64,000 nt of DNA from Mesorhizobium sp. LHD-90 (GTDB taxonomy: Bacteria; Pseudomonadota; Alphaproteobacteria; Rhizobiales; Rhizobiaceae): positions 78,165 through 142,164 of the forward strand of contig NZ_JAVFVV010000019.1 in the NCBI RefSeq assembly GCF_030929505.1. The letters run 5' to 3'. Position numbers and translations under genes: made by a program. Below are positions 39,106-49,730 of this stretch, one piece after another. Each line of letters starts with the position of its first letter. Within the stretch, counting starts at the first letter, position 1. The notes below the pieces were generated by a model. That model saw only the letters and a list, made by a program, of their open reading frames with translations, had not been told where the DNA came from and did not search any database.

Positions 39106-40224
39106 TTACGACTGCGGCTTGTAGGTGTACTTGCCGTCGTCGCCCTTGACCCACTCGTACATGACGTAGCCAGGCAGCTTGGGGTCGCCCTTCTCGTCGA
39201 AGGACATTTCGCCGAGCACGGTCGGGAACGGCGCGGAGGCCTTCAGGGCCTTGGCGACTTCCTGCGCGTCGAGCGAATTGGCAGCCTTGGCGCCGTGGAC
39301 CAGCGACTGGACGGCGGCGTAGGAGTAGAGCGTATAGGCTTCCGGGTTGAAGCCGGCGGCCTTGAACTTCTCGACGAGTTCCTTGTTGGCCGGGTTCAGC
39401 GTCGGATCCGGACCGAAGGTGTTGAGCGTGCCGGCAACCGCGTCGCCGGCGATCGAGGCCAGTTCGTTCGACACGATGCCGTCGCCCGACACCAGCGTCG
39501 CCTTCAGGCCCTGGTCCGCCGCCTGGCGGATGATCAGGCCGGCTTCGGTGTGCAGGCCGCCCCAATAAACGATCGAGACGCCAGCCTCCTTCATCTTGCC
39601 GATGAGGGCCGAGAAGTCCTTGTCGCCGACGTTGACGCCTTCATACATGACTTCGTTGACGCCGGCAGCGTTCGCCGCCTTCTTGGTTTCGTCGGCGAGG
39701 CCCTGGCCATAGGGCGTCTTGTCGTGGATGATGGCGATCTTGGCATCCTTGAACTTGGCTGCCAGATAGGCGCCGGCGACCGAACCCTGCTGGTCGTCGC
39801 GGCCGCAGGTGCGGAACACGTTCCACAGGCCGCGCTCGGTGAAGACCGGGTTGGTGGCGGCAGGCGTGATCTCGAGGATGCCGTTCTCGGCATAGACTTC
39901 CGAGGCCGGGATCGAGACGCCCGAGTTGAAGTGGCCGACCACAAACTTGACGCCGTCGGCGACGAACTTGTTGGCGACCGAGATGCCCTGCTTCGGATCG
40001 GAGACGTCGTCGCCGACGACGATCTTGATCTGCTCGCCATTCATGCCGCCCGCGGCGTTGATGTCCGCGGCTGCCTGCTCGGCGCCCTTCTGGAGCTGCG
40101 CTCCGAAAGCGGCGTTCGGGCCGGTGACCGGGCCGGCCACGCCGATGACAACGTCCGCCCAGGCGCTGCCGCCGAACGCCATCAAGGCGGTCAGGGCAAC
40201 GGCGGACAAGAGAGATTTCTTCAT
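39106..40224 (-). CDS. livK: Branched-chain amino acid ABC transporter, periplasmic binding protein
   Basis: A 372-residue protein with a signal peptide ([19 protein letters not shown]) and the Leu/Ile/Val-binding fold: [60 protein letters not shown] and [17 protein letters not shown]. It captures the ligand for the LivHMGF transporter encoded just upstream on the same strand. It is the last gene, after a 138-bp gap with a hairpin, an arrangement that may let it be made in larger amounts. Confidence 0.95.
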   Translation of the reverse strand: MKKSLLSAVALTALMAFGGSAWADVVIGVAGPVTGPNAAFGAQLQKGAEQAAADINAAGGMNGEQIKIVVGDDVSDPKQGISVANKFVADGVKFVVGHFNSGVSIPASEVYAENGILEITPAATNPVFTERGLWNVFRTCGRDDQQGSVAGAYLAAKFKDAKIAIIHDKTPYGQGLADETKKAANAAGVNEVMYEGVNVGDKDFSALIGKMKEAGVSIVYWGGLHTEAGLIIRQAADQGLKATLVSGDGIVSNELASIAGDAVAGTLNTFGPDPTLNPANKELVEKFKAAGFNPEAYTLYSYAAVQSLVHGAKAANSLDAQEVAKALKASAPFPTVLGEMSFDEKGDPKLPGYVMYEWVKGDDGKYTYKPQS

Positions 40225-40243
40225 TTAAACGCTCCCATTTACG

Positions 40244-40281
40244 GGGTGGGCGTGGATGATGCCTTCATGCGATGCCCACCC
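40244..40281. promoter_or_regulatory. Hairpin in the DUF6867-livK spacer
   Basis: GGGTGGGC (40244-40251) and GCCCACCC (40274-40281) can pair around a 22-base loop, 20 bp upstream of livK. It could be an intercistronic mRNA-stabilising or attenuating stem that adjusts binding-protein levels. Function is inferred. Confidence 0.35.
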
Positions 40282-40362
40282 TTATCGCAGAAAGGCCAGT
40301 TTGCCGATTTTCAGGCAGTTGTCACGCCGTTTCGTCCTTGTTTTGGCGCGATTGGTGAACGT

Positions 40363-40710
40363 TCAGCCCTTGGCTTTCCAGCCGAGCGCTGACGTCCGTT
40401 CGTACAGCCAGTGGTACTGAGATACCATCTGGTTCGTCCGGGTGAAGCGGTAACCGACGAGGCCGACGATCAACAGGATGATCGTGTCGACGATGTAATA
40501 CTGGGCCGTGAACATCGTGCCCTCGAACAGCGCGTGATGGATGAAGCGCACTGCTATGCCGAGCAGCAGCAGGTAGACGACCAGCGCGGAGACGGGCCGC
40601 CAGGTCTGCGCGCAGGCCCGCCCGGTCATCCAGGCCGCCCAGCCGCCGAGCAGGCAGGTAACGAAGAAGAACTGCCAGATCGAGGCTTCCTCGTAGAGAA
40701 TTCCGTGCAT
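40363..40710 (-). CDS. DUF6867 family membrane protein of the liv operon
   Basis: A 115-residue protein with about three hydrophobic segments (WQFFFVTCLLGGWAAWMTG, ALVVYLLLLGIAVRFIHHAL, YIVDTIILLIVGLVGYRF) and a C-terminal tail QMVSQYHWLYERTSALGWK. It matches the small membrane protein found in rhizobial branched-chain amino acid transport operons (DUF6867). Its role is unknown, perhaps accessory to the permease. The ATG at 40710 has GGAG 8 bases upstream; a GTG at 40719 is possible. It lies 16 bp after livF. Confidence 0.8.
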   Translation of the reverse strand: MHGILYEEASIWQFFFVTCLLGGWAAWMTGRACAQTWRPVSALVVYLLLLGIAVRFIHHALFEGTMFTAQYYIVDTIILLIVGLVGYRFTRTNQMVSQYHWLYERTSALGWKAKG

Positions 40711-40726
40711 CGCAGTCACTCCAAAC

Positions 40727-41451
<725 letters not shown>

Positions 41452-41455
<4 letters not shown>

Positions 41456-42780
41456 TGTTCGTCACCCCCACGCTTGGCGTCGCCGGGTCTGGCTGCCGCT
41501 TGCGCCAGACGTTTGGCCTGGCCGACCCAATCTTCGCGGGCGATACGGCCGTCGAATTCCAGATAGGCTTCGGCGGCCTCGATGTCGGCCTGATCCCATG
41601 CGGCGATCTGGTCGAAATGGAATATGCCGTGCTCGTTGAGCTTGCGCAGGTTGACGGGTCCGATGCCCTTGATGACGAGCAGGTCGTCCGGCTTGCCGCC
41701 GCGCGGCGCGGCGAGGAAGTTGGAGGTTGCCGGCATGGCGGCTGCCCTGCGCGCCTCCCGTTCGTCGATCTGCCGCGCCTTCGACGCCGACGGCGACACG
41801 GTGATGCGCTCGCCGTAGTCGTCGCTGTGGCCGATCGTGTCGGAAACCGCGCCCGCCATCATCGAGGCTGAGTCTCCGGGTCCGTGGGCGCGGTCCGGCT
41901 CGGCGTCGAGTTCCTCGATCACCTGCTCGTCGCCGACCTCGGAGAGGACTTCGGTGACCTCCTCGTCGTCGACGCCGAGATAGGCGGCGATGACGCGCGG
42001 ATCGCTCTTCACGAAGCCTGGATCGCCATCGGAGATCTTGCGCCCGTATTCCAGTACGACGACGTGATCGGAAATCTGCATGACCACCGACATGTCGTGC
42101 TCGATGAGCAGGATCGAGGTGCCGGTGTTGTCCTTGATGTCGTTGAGCAGCGTGTTGAGCGCCAGCGACTCGCGCGGGTTGAGGCCGGCGGCCGGCTCGT
42201 CGAGGCAGAGCAGCTCCGGCCCGGTGCACATGGCGCGGGCGATCTCCAGCCGGCGCTGGGCGCCGTAGGGAAGGTCACCGGCCGGGTCGTCGGCGCGGTC
42301 GACGAGGTCCGCCTTCTCCAGCCAGTGCTTTGCAAGTTCCACCGACTCGGCCGCCGCCTTGCGGTAACCACCGATCCCGAGCAGGCCCATGATCGTATAA
42401 CCCGAGGCCTTCATCAGCTTGTTGTGTTGGGCCACCAGCAGGTTCTCCAGCAGTGTCATGCCGGAGAACAGGCGAATGTTCTGGAAGGTGCGCGCCACCT
42501 TGGCGTAAGCCGGGATCTCGTGGTTGGGCAGGCGTTCCAGCAGATAGGCGGAGCCGTCGCGGCGAGTCAGCGTGATCATGCCCTCGGTCGGCTTGTAGAA
42601 GCCGGTGATGCAGTTGAACACGGTGGTCTTGCCGGCGCCGTTCGGGCCGATCAGCGCGGTGATCTCGCCGCGCCGGGCCTCGAAGGAGAGGTCGCCGATG
42701 GCGACCAGCCCGCCGAACTTCATCGACAGGTGGTCGACCTTGAGGATCGGGGTATCCGACATTGCAGTCGCCGCGCTCAT
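41452..42780 (-). CDS. livG: LivG ATPase fused to a C-terminal helix-hairpin-helix domain
   Basis: A 442-residue protein. Residues about 10-265 are a normal LivG ATPase: ITALIGPNGAGKTTVFNCIT (Walker A), YGAQRRLEIARAMC (signature), LLCLDEPAAGLNPRES (Walker B) and LLIEHDMSVVMQISD. An acidic, low-complexity linker of about 100 residues follows, then residues 365-427 (DDLLVIKGIGPVNLRKLNEH, then FDQIAAW, FDGRIAREDWVGQAKRLAQ). That module has a helix-hairpin-helix signature and resembles the C-terminal extension on alphaproteobacterial NuoE. The ATG at 42780 shares a base with the livM stop (TGATG); an in-frame ATG at 42762 is the alternative. Confidence 0.9.
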
Positions 42781-44198
42781 CAACCGTGACCTTCCTTGGT
42801 GAAGGAGGCCGATACGGCCCTTCTCTCGCGCAGGAACGCAGTGGGTTCGCGGCTGCCGACGAAGCCGCGCGGCTTCCACAGCATGACGATGACCATGGCC
42901 ATGCCGAACAAGAGCATGCGGTAGAGTTCGGGTGTGAAGTCCGGCCCGAACACCTGCTTCAGGAACTGCAGCTCGCGCAGGATCTCGGTGCCGCCGATCA
43001 TCGCCAGCGCGGCGAAGGCGATGCCGATGAGCGAACCCATACCGCCCAGCACCACGATGGCGAGGATGATCGCCGATTCGATAAAGACGAAGGATTCGGG
43101 GCTGACGAAACCCTGGCGGGCGGCGAAGAAGGAGCCGGCGAAACCGGCGAACATGGCGCCGGTGGCGAAGGCCGTCAGCTTGGTGGTCGTCGTGTTGATG
43201 CCGAGCGAGCGGCAGGCGATCTCGTCCTCGCGCATGGCCTCCCAGGCGCGGCCGACCGGCATGCGGCGCAGCCGGATCGTCACATAGGCGGTGAGCAGGC
43301 AGAGCAGCAGGATGAGGTAGTAGAGGAAGATCTTGTAGTAGACGCTCGACGTCGGCAGTTCGAACACTTTTGCGATGTAGTTCGGGTCCGAGACGTTGAA
43401 GGTGAACCAGCCGAAGAATTCCACCTTCGGAATGCCGGAGATGCCGGCCGAGCCATTGGTGACTTCGCGCCAGTTGATCAGCACAAGGCGGATGATCTCG
43501 CCGAAGGCCAGCGTGACGATGGCGAGGTAGTCGCCGCGCAGGCGCAGCACCGGGAAACCAAGGATGACGCCCCAGAAGGCGGCCATGATGCCCGCTGACG
43601 GCAGCAGGATCCAGAAGGCCATCCACGCATATTCGGGCGGCAGCACTGCGTAGAGATAGGTGCCGATCAGCGCATAGGCATAGGCGCCGACGGCGTAGAA
43701 GGCGACGTAGCCGAGATCGAGCAGGCCGGCGAGGCCGACGACGATGTTCAGGCCCCAGGCCAGCATCACATAGATGAGGATCTGGATGCCGAAATTGTCG
43801 ATCCATTTCAGCGAGCCTTGCAGGCCGCTGAGCCAGATGGCGACGACCGGAAACAGGAACAGCAGAACAATGGAGATCTGCGACAAATTCCGGCCGAGAA
43901 AGCCCGGCTCAGCCGCAACGACAGGAGCCGCAGCCTTTGCCGCCTTGCGGCTTGCAAGCGCCGGCAGGGCGAAGGCGACGTAGAGAAAGCGGACGGCCAT
44001 CACGATGATGACGATGATGGCCAGCAGGCCCCAGCGCTGGACCAGGATCAGTTCGTTGCTGATGTTCTGGTCGGTCTTGAGCCCGATGAACAGAACGAAC
44101 AGGCCGAAGGCGATGACGCCGGCGTAGAACGCCTCTTTCATGCCCTGCTCGATCGGGTTGAGGGCGGCGGCCGGGGCAGAGGTGGTGATCGCTGCCAT
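42780..44198 (-). CDS. livM: Branched-chain amino acid ABC transporter permease LivM
   Basis: A 472-residue permease. The N-terminal ~130 residues carry extra hydrophobic segments, then comes the conserved LivM core: [36 protein letters not shown] sequence near residue 145, [37 protein letters not shown] (coupling loop) and [19 protein letters not shown]. It forms the membrane channel with LivH. The gap to livH is 3 bp. Confidence 0.95.
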   Translation of the reverse strand: MAAITTSAPAAALNPIEQGMKEAFYAGVIAFGLFVLFIGLKTDQNISNELILVQRWGLLAIIVIIVMAVRFLYVAFALPALASRKAAKAAAPVVAAEPGFLGRNLSQISIVLLFLFPVVAIWLSGLQGSLKWIDNFGIQILIYVMLAWGLNIVVGLAGLLDLGYVAFYAVGAYAYALIGTYLYAVLPPEYAWMAFWILLPSAGIMAAFWGVILGFPVLRLRGDYLAIVTLAFGEIIRLVLINWREVTNGSAGISGIPKVEFFGWFTFNVSDPNYIAKVFELPTSSVYYKIFLYYLILLLCLLTAYVTIRLRRMPVGRAWEAMREDEIACRSLGINTTTTKLTAFATGAMFAGFAGSFFAARQGFVSPESFVFIESAIILAIVVLGGMGSLIGIAFAALAMIGGTEILRELQFLKQVFGPDFTPELYRMLLFGMAMVIVMLWKPRGFVGSREPTAFLRERRAVSASFTKEGHG

Positions 44199-44201
44199 GG
44201 C

Positions 44202-45104
<903 letters not shown>

Positions 45105-45434
45105 ATGTCTGCGGCTCCCCTGGGATGTCGCCCTGCCGGACGCATCCCTTTTCTTATTCCCCTAGTCGTACGGCTTCGAGCCCGGAATGCAATGCCATTC
45201 TTGCATGGCTCAGTCCCAATCAGGCACCCACCCCGCGACGCCCATTTCTTGTGCTGGCTCACTGGACTAGCGCGGACCGTATCATTGGCATAACGCAATG
45301 TCCTTGATGAATCGGCCGTTTTCAACAGTTGAACCGGAAGAAACCTTCGCCTCAAACCCAATTCTTCGTGATTCGTTGCACGAGATTCCGCACTCCCTCC
45401 TCTGGCCCAACAGCTTGCCGGAGCTTCCCGAACG
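45105..45434. other. 330-bp intergenic region upstream of livH
   Basis: No convincing gene is seen on either strand. It should hold the liv operon promoter on the minus strand and the end of the hydroxyproline epimerase transcript. Candidate -35-like TTGCGT lies at about 45294-45299 on the minus strand, but no -10 is clear. No palindrome longer than 6 bp stands out. Confidence 0.5.
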
Positions 45435-46436
45435 TCACTTCACCACGAATCCGTGGGCGAAGGGATCGCGGTCGTCGATGCTGATGGTGTTCAGTCCGGT
45501 CTGCCGAGCCCAGCCGCCGATCGAGGGGATGATGGCCGGCTTGCCGGCGACATCCACCTCGTTCTCGACGCGGCCGTGGAACAGCGAGCCGATGATCGAT
45601 TCATGCACGAAGTCGTCGCCGGTCTTCAGCTTCCCCTTGGCGTGAAGCTGCGCCATGCGCGCCGAGGTGCCGGTGCCGCAGGGCGAGCGGTCGATGGCCT
45701 TGTCGCCGTAGAACACCGCATTGCGGGCATGTGCGTCGTGCCGCGTCGGCGCGCCGGTCCACAGCACATGCGACAGCCGGTCGATGCCTGGATTGGTCGG
45801 GTGGACGAACGAGTATTTTTCGTTCAGCCGCTGGCGCACGACCGGGCTCCAGGCGACCAGTTCGCCGGCCGAGTAGTCCGCCATATCGCGATAGTTTTCC
45901 TGCGGCTCGACGATGGCGTAGAAATTGCCGCCATAGGCGACGTCGACGACGATCTCGCCGAGCACCGGGCACTCGACCGTCAGCCCCTCGGCGTAGAGGA
46001 AGGACGGCACGTTGGTGATGCGGACTTCCTCGACATATTGCCCCTCCTGCCGGTATTCGGCGATCACCAGGCCGGCCGGCGTATCGAGGCGCAGCACGCC
46101 CGGCGTCTTCGGCCTTATGAGCCCGTGCTCGATCGCCATGGTGACCGTGCCGATGGTGCCGTGGCCGCACATCGGCAGGCAGCCGGAAGTCTCGATGAAC
46201 AGGATGGCGATGTCGCAATCCGGCCGGGTCGGCGGATAGAGGATCGAGCCCGACATCATGTCGTGGCCGCGCGGCTCGAACATCAGCCCGGTGCGGATCC
46301 AGTCGTATTCGGCGAGGAAATGCGCGCGGCGCTCCATCATGGTCGAACCGTCGAGCAGTGGCCCGCCACCGGCGACGAGGCGCACCGGATTGCCGCAGGT
46401 GTGGCCGTCTATGCAGAAGAAGGAATGTCGCGCCAT
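45435..46436 (-). CDS. 4-Hydroxyproline 2-epimerase (proline racemase family)
   Basis: A 333-residue enzyme with FFCIDGHTCGNPVRLV at the start, the first catalytic Cys in LPMCGHGTIG near residue 90 and the second in DRSPCGTGTSARMA near residue 255. Two cysteines indicate a racemase or epimerase, not a dehydratase (which has Thr in place of one Cys). Neighbouring D-amino-acid dehydrogenase and DHDPS-family genes point to trans-4-hydroxy-L-proline as the substrate, giving cis-4-hydroxy-D-proline. Confidence 0.9.
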   Translation of the reverse strand: MARHSFFCIDGHTCGNPVRLVAGGGPLLDGSTMMERRAHFLAEYDWIRTGLMFEPRGHDMMSGSILYPPTRPDCDIAILFIETSGCLPMCGHGTIGTVTMAIEHGLIRPKTPGVLRLDTPAGLVIAEYRQEGQYVEEVRITNVPSFLYAEGLTVECPVLGEIVVDVAYGGNFYAIVEPQENYRDMADYSAGELVAWSPVVRQRLNEKYSFVHPTNPGIDRLSHVLWTGAPTRHDAHARNAVFYGDKAIDRSPCGTGTSARMAQLHAKGKLKTGDDFVHESIIGSLFHGRVENEVDVAGKPAIIPSIGGWARQTGLNTISIDDRDPFAHGFVVK

Positions 46437-46448
46437 GGCGCCGATGCC

Positions 46449-47708
46449 TCAGAAGCGTTGTGCTGAAAAGGGTTTCAGATCGATAGCCGGAGTCTGGCCG
46501 AGAACCATGTCGCGAATCAAGCGGCCTGTGGCGGCCGCCTGGGTCAGGCCGAGATGGCCGTGGCCAAACGCATAGAAGACGTTCGGAACGGCCGCCGCCG
46601 CGCCGACAACCGGCAGCGAGTCCGGGAGCGACGGGCGATAACCCATCCATTCGCGGCCGCCGGACGGATCGAGGCCCGGCAGGAATTTTTTGGCCTTTTC
46701 CAGCATGGCTTTCGAGCGATCGTAGTTTGGCGCGCGTGCCAAACCGCCGAGTTCGACCGCGCCACCGATGCGCAGGCCGGTTTCGAGCGGGGTGATGACA
46801 AAACCGTGGCCGGAAAAGATCAGTTGCCGTTTCACGTCGAAGGCGGTCTTTGACAGCGTCGTGTTGTAGCCGCGCTCGGTCTCCAGCGGAATGCGGTCGC
46901 CGAAATGCCGCGCAAGAAGATGCGACCACGCCCCGGCCGCGACCACCAGCCGCCGCGCCATGATCGTGCGCCCGCTGCGCAACTGAACGGCGACTTTATC
47001 CCTCGACCGGACGACCAGCCCGACATCGCCTTGCAGGAACTGCGCGCCCCTGCTTTCAGCATAGGCCCAGACCGCCTTGCCGAGCAGTTTCGGGTCGGCG
47101 ACCGTCTTCCAGCTCGGCGCGAAGGTGGCCCTGACGAAACGCGGTGACAGGCCCGGTTGCAGCGCGGCCAGTTCGTCGCCGGCGACATGGCTGTATTTTA
47201 TGCCGAAGCGGTCGCGCGCCGCCCAACCGGGCAGGGACGCCGAGAATTCGGCTTCGCTTTCATAGAGTTCGAGCGAACCGTCCTCGCGCAGCATTTTTCG
47301 CGTGCCGGACCGGTCCATCAGGCCCATCCATTCCGCCTCGGCGAGCTTCATCAGCGACGCCTGAGCTGCAAGTGCACCTTCGTATCTTTCCGCGGAACCG
47401 GCGCGCCAAAAGCGCCATAGCCAGGGCAGGAGCTTCGGCAGATAGGCGGGCGGGATGGAAAGCGGGCCGAGCGGGTCGGCCAGCCATTTCGGCAGTTGCC
47501 TGATCATGCCCTTATGGGCGAGCGGCAGCACGTCGGAGAAGGCAAAGGCCGCGGCATTGCCGGAACTGGTCTCCTCGCAGATGCCGGTGCGGTCGATGAC
47601 CGTGACGGAACGGCCGGCCTCGGCAAGGAAAGCGGCGGCGCAGATGCCGACGATGCCGGCGCCGACGATGACGATGTCTTCGGTCGCCGCAGAATTCATC
47701 GGGCGCAT
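46449..47708 (-). CDS. FAD-dependent D-amino-acid (D-hydroxyproline) dehydrogenase
   Basis: A 419-residue DAO-family flavoprotein. The FAD fold is DIVIVGAGIVGICAAAFLAEAG, followed by RTGICEETSSGNAAAFAFSD, RLVVAAGAWSHLLARHFGD, ETERGYNTTL and RIGGAVELGG, and the end is NVFYAFGHGHLGLTQAAATG. This is the DadA-like group. In the hydroxyproline pathway it would oxidise cis-4-hydroxy-D-proline to pyrroline-4-hydroxy-2-carboxylate. The start may be the ATG at 47708 or 47699; neither has a strong Shine-Dalgarno. Confidence 0.85.
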   Translation of the reverse strand: MRPMNSAATEDIVIVGAGIVGICAAAFLAEAGRSVTVIDRTGICEETSSGNAAAFAFSDVLPLAHKGMIRQLPKWLADPLGPLSIPPAYLPKLLPWLWRFWRAGSAERYEGALAAQASLMKLAEAEWMGLMDRSGTRKMLREDGSLELYESEAEFSASLPGWAARDRFGIKYSHVAGDELAALQPGLSPRFVRATFAPSWKTVADPKLLGKAVWAYAESRGAQFLQGDVGLVVRSRDKVAVQLRSGRTIMARRLVVAAGAWSHLLARHFGDRIPLETERGYNTTLSKTAFDVKRQLIFSGHGFVITPLETGLRIGGAVELGGLARAPNYDRSKAMLEKAKKFLPGLDPSGGREWMGYRPSLPDSLPVVGAAAAVPNVFYAFGHGHLGLTQAAATGRLIRDMVLGQTPAIDLKPFSAQRF

Positions 47709-47733
47709 CCGTCGATGGAGGTCGTCAAGAATT

Positions 47734-47905
47734 CCCCCTCACCCGCCCTCCGCTTCGCTCGGGCGACCTCTCCCCGCCGGGGAGAGGAGGTTTTCGGCGC
47801 CTCCGTCTCGCAATTCAACGCTGCAAGGTTGGCGCGATTGGCGAAAAATCTCCTCTCCCCAGCGGGGAGAGGTCGCCCGAGCGAAGCGGAGGGCGGGTGA
47901 GGGGG
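47734..47905. repeat. Perfect 42-bp inverted repeat with nested hairpins
   Basis: The left arm 47734-47775 and right arm 47864-47905 are exact reverse complements (CCCCCTCACCCGCCCTCCGC...). Just inside each arm, CCTCTCCCC-gccg/agc-GGGGAGAGG forms a separate hairpin. It fills the gap between two genes of the hydroxyproline operon. The CGCTTCGCTCGGGCGACCTC-type sequence is a palindromic repeat family well known in rhizobial genomes. Confidence 0.92.
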
Positions 47906-47934
47906 CATGAACTGTACAGCGAACAGATGACGGA

Positions 47935-48846
47935 CTACGCCGCCTTGGCCACCGAAAGCTTCGGCAGTTCGGGCCTGACCGCCAGCGCATCCTTGACGAT
48001 CTTCTCGACGGCAGCGCGACGCTCGCCCGACAGCGGCTGGCGCGGCATGCGCACGCGGTCGTTGGTGCCGATGGCGAACACTTCCGCCAGCTTGATGTTC
48101 TGGACGAGGTAGCTCGACACGTCGAGGTCGAGCAGCGGACGGAACCAACGATAGATTTTCAGCGCCTCGTCGCGGCGGCCCTGTTTCATCAACCGGTAGA
48201 TGGCAACCGTCTCCTTCGGGAATGCGGTGACCAGTCCGGCGACCCAGCCGATGCAACCGACCGACAGCGCCTCGAAGGCAAGATTGTCGACGCCGGTGAA
48301 CAGATCAAAACGGTCGCCGAAGCGGTTGATGATGTCGGTGGAACGGCGGATGTCGTCCGACGATTCCTTGATGGCGACGAAGAGCGGATCGGACGCCAGC
48401 TCTTCCATGACGTCGACGGTGACGTCGACGCGATAGGCGACGCGGTTGGAGTAGATCATCACCGGCAGGCCGCCGGCCGCCGCGACGGCCTTTAGCGTGG
48501 CGACGGTCTCTTCCGGGTTGGTGTGGTAGATCGGGCTAGGCACCACCATCAGACCGTCGGCGCCGGCCGAGGCCGCGCGCTTGGCGAGTGCCGCGCCGTC
48601 GCGCGTCGCCGCCTCGTTGACGGTGAGCAGGACCGGCCTGCCGGCGGCGGTCTTTTTGGCCGTCTTCAGCACTTCGATCTTCTCGTCATGCGACAGCATC
48701 GGGCCCTCGCCAAGCGACCCGGCGACGATCAAACCGTCGCATCCGGCGTCGATCTGGAGGGCGAAACAGCGCTCCATTTCGGCGAAATCCAACTTGTCGT
48801 CCTGCGTGAACTTGGTCGTGACGGCTGGGAAGATCCCGCTCCACAT
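47935..48846 (-). CDS. DHDPS/NAL-family lyase, probable pyrroline-4-hydroxy-2-carboxylate deaminase
   Basis: A 303-residue class I aldolase-type barrel. GIFPAVTTKFTQDDKLDF comes at the start, AGSLGEGPMLSHDEKIEV is the substrate loop, YSNRVAYRVDVTVDVM carries the Tyr region, and the Schiff-base Lys is in FVAIKESSDDIRRS near residue 160. By neighbourhood it should convert the hydroxyproline-derived pyrroline to 2-oxoglutarate semialdehyde. On sequence alone other lyase roles in this family cannot be excluded. It is the first gene of the minus-strand cluster. Confidence 0.85.
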   Translation of the reverse strand: MWSGIFPAVTTKFTQDDKLDFAEMERCFALQIDAGCDGLIVAGSLGEGPMLSHDEKIEVLKTAKKTAAGRPVLLTVNEAATRDGAALAKRAASAGADGLMVVPSPIYHTNPEETVATLKAVAAAGGLPVMIYSNRVAYRVDVTVDVMEELASDPLFVAIKESSDDIRRSTDIINRFGDRFDLFTGVDNLAFEALSVGCIGWVAGLVTAFPKETVAIYRLMKQGRRDEALKIYRWFRPLLDLDVSSYLVQNIKLAEVFAIGTNDRVRMPRQPLSGERRAAVEKIVKDALAVRPELPKLSVAKAA

Positions 48847-48860
48847 GGCTGTTCTCCTTC

Positions 48861-48937
48861 AGATATATCAGTAATATATCTAATGTCCGGCGGGAGTGTC
48901 AACGGTGATTCCGATGTGATATATCAAAAGAATATCA
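48861..48937. promoter_or_regulatory. GntR-type operators in the hydroxyproline divergent promoter
   Basis: AGATATAT-CAGTA-ATATATCT (48861-48881) is a perfect palindrome just upstream of the lyase start. TGATATATCA (48917-48926) and a TATCA half-site (48933-48937) lie before the GntR gene. All share the ATATATC core, suggesting one regulator controlling both directions. Confidence 0.65.
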
Positions 48938-48952
48938 ACGTCGGAGTTTTGC

Positions 48953-49606
48953 TTGGACCGCTTGGATATCAGTGCCGAATCGGCAAGCAGCCGTGCCTAT
49001 CGGGCGCTCGAAAGGGCGATCGTGACGCTCGACCTGGCACCGGGAAGCGTCACCACCGAGGGGGCGCTGACCGACCGCCTCGGCTTCGGCCGCACGCCGC
49101 TGCGCGAGGCGATCCAGAGGCTGGCCTGGGAGGGCTTGCTGGAGATCAGGCCGCGCGCCGGGCTGGCGATTGCGCCTCTTCACGCCGGCGACTGGCTGCG
49201 GGTGCTGGACGCGCGGACAGGCATCGAAATCGTGCTGGCGCGCTCGGCCGCGCGCTTCGCGACGCCCGAGGCGGGCGCTCGCTTCGAATTGGCGGCTCAG
49301 GCCATGCATCGCGCGGTGCTGGCGTCGGACGTGGTCGGCTTCCTCGAGGCCGACAAGGCGCTCGACGAGGCGATGGCGCTTGCTGCCGACAATCCTTTCG
49401 CCGCCCGGCTGGCCGCGCCTTTGCAGACCCATTCGCGGCGCTTCTGGTTCCGCTACCAGCGTGAGACCGGATTGGCGGAATCGGCCGGACGCCACGTCGA
49501 ACTGATTCAGAAGATTCTGGACCGCGACGAGGCGGGCGCGGCCGCCGAGGCCGAACGGCTGATGGTGCTCCTGCGCGGACATGCCGAGGCGGCGGTGAGG
49601 CGCTGA
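48953..49606 (+). CDS. GntR family (FCD domain) transcriptional regulator
   Basis: A 217-residue regulator. The winged-helix N-terminal domain has LERAIVTLDLAPGSVTTEGA and LGFGRTPLREAIQRLAWEGL, and an all-helical FCD ligand-binding domain follows (TGIEIVLARSAARFA; DKALDEAMALAADNPF; SAGRHVELIQKILDRDEAGA). A TTG start at 48953 with CGGAG upstream opens the domain properly. It is divergent from the lyase gene with a 106-bp shared promoter, so it probably controls hydroxyproline catabolism in response to a pathway intermediate. Confidence 0.88.
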   Translation: MDRLDISAESASSRAYRALERAIVTLDLAPGSVTTEGALTDRLGFGRTPLREAIQRLAWEGLLEIRPRAGLAIAPLHAGDWLRVLDARTGIEIVLARSAARFATPEAGARFELAAQAMHRAVLASDVVGFLEADKALDEAMALAADNPFAARLAAPLQTHSRRFWFRYQRETGLAESAGRHVELIQKILDRDEAGAAAEAERLMVLLRGHAEAAVRR

Positions 49607-49730
49607 GGTACGCGTTCCGGACTCGGCAAAACTGGCAATTCGGCTGCGCCAAGCCTTTGCAAAAAACCTGCGCACTGGAAAAAGCCTTCAGGCTGTCCGA
49701 TGATACGGGACGTGACGGAGGCGTTTTGCG

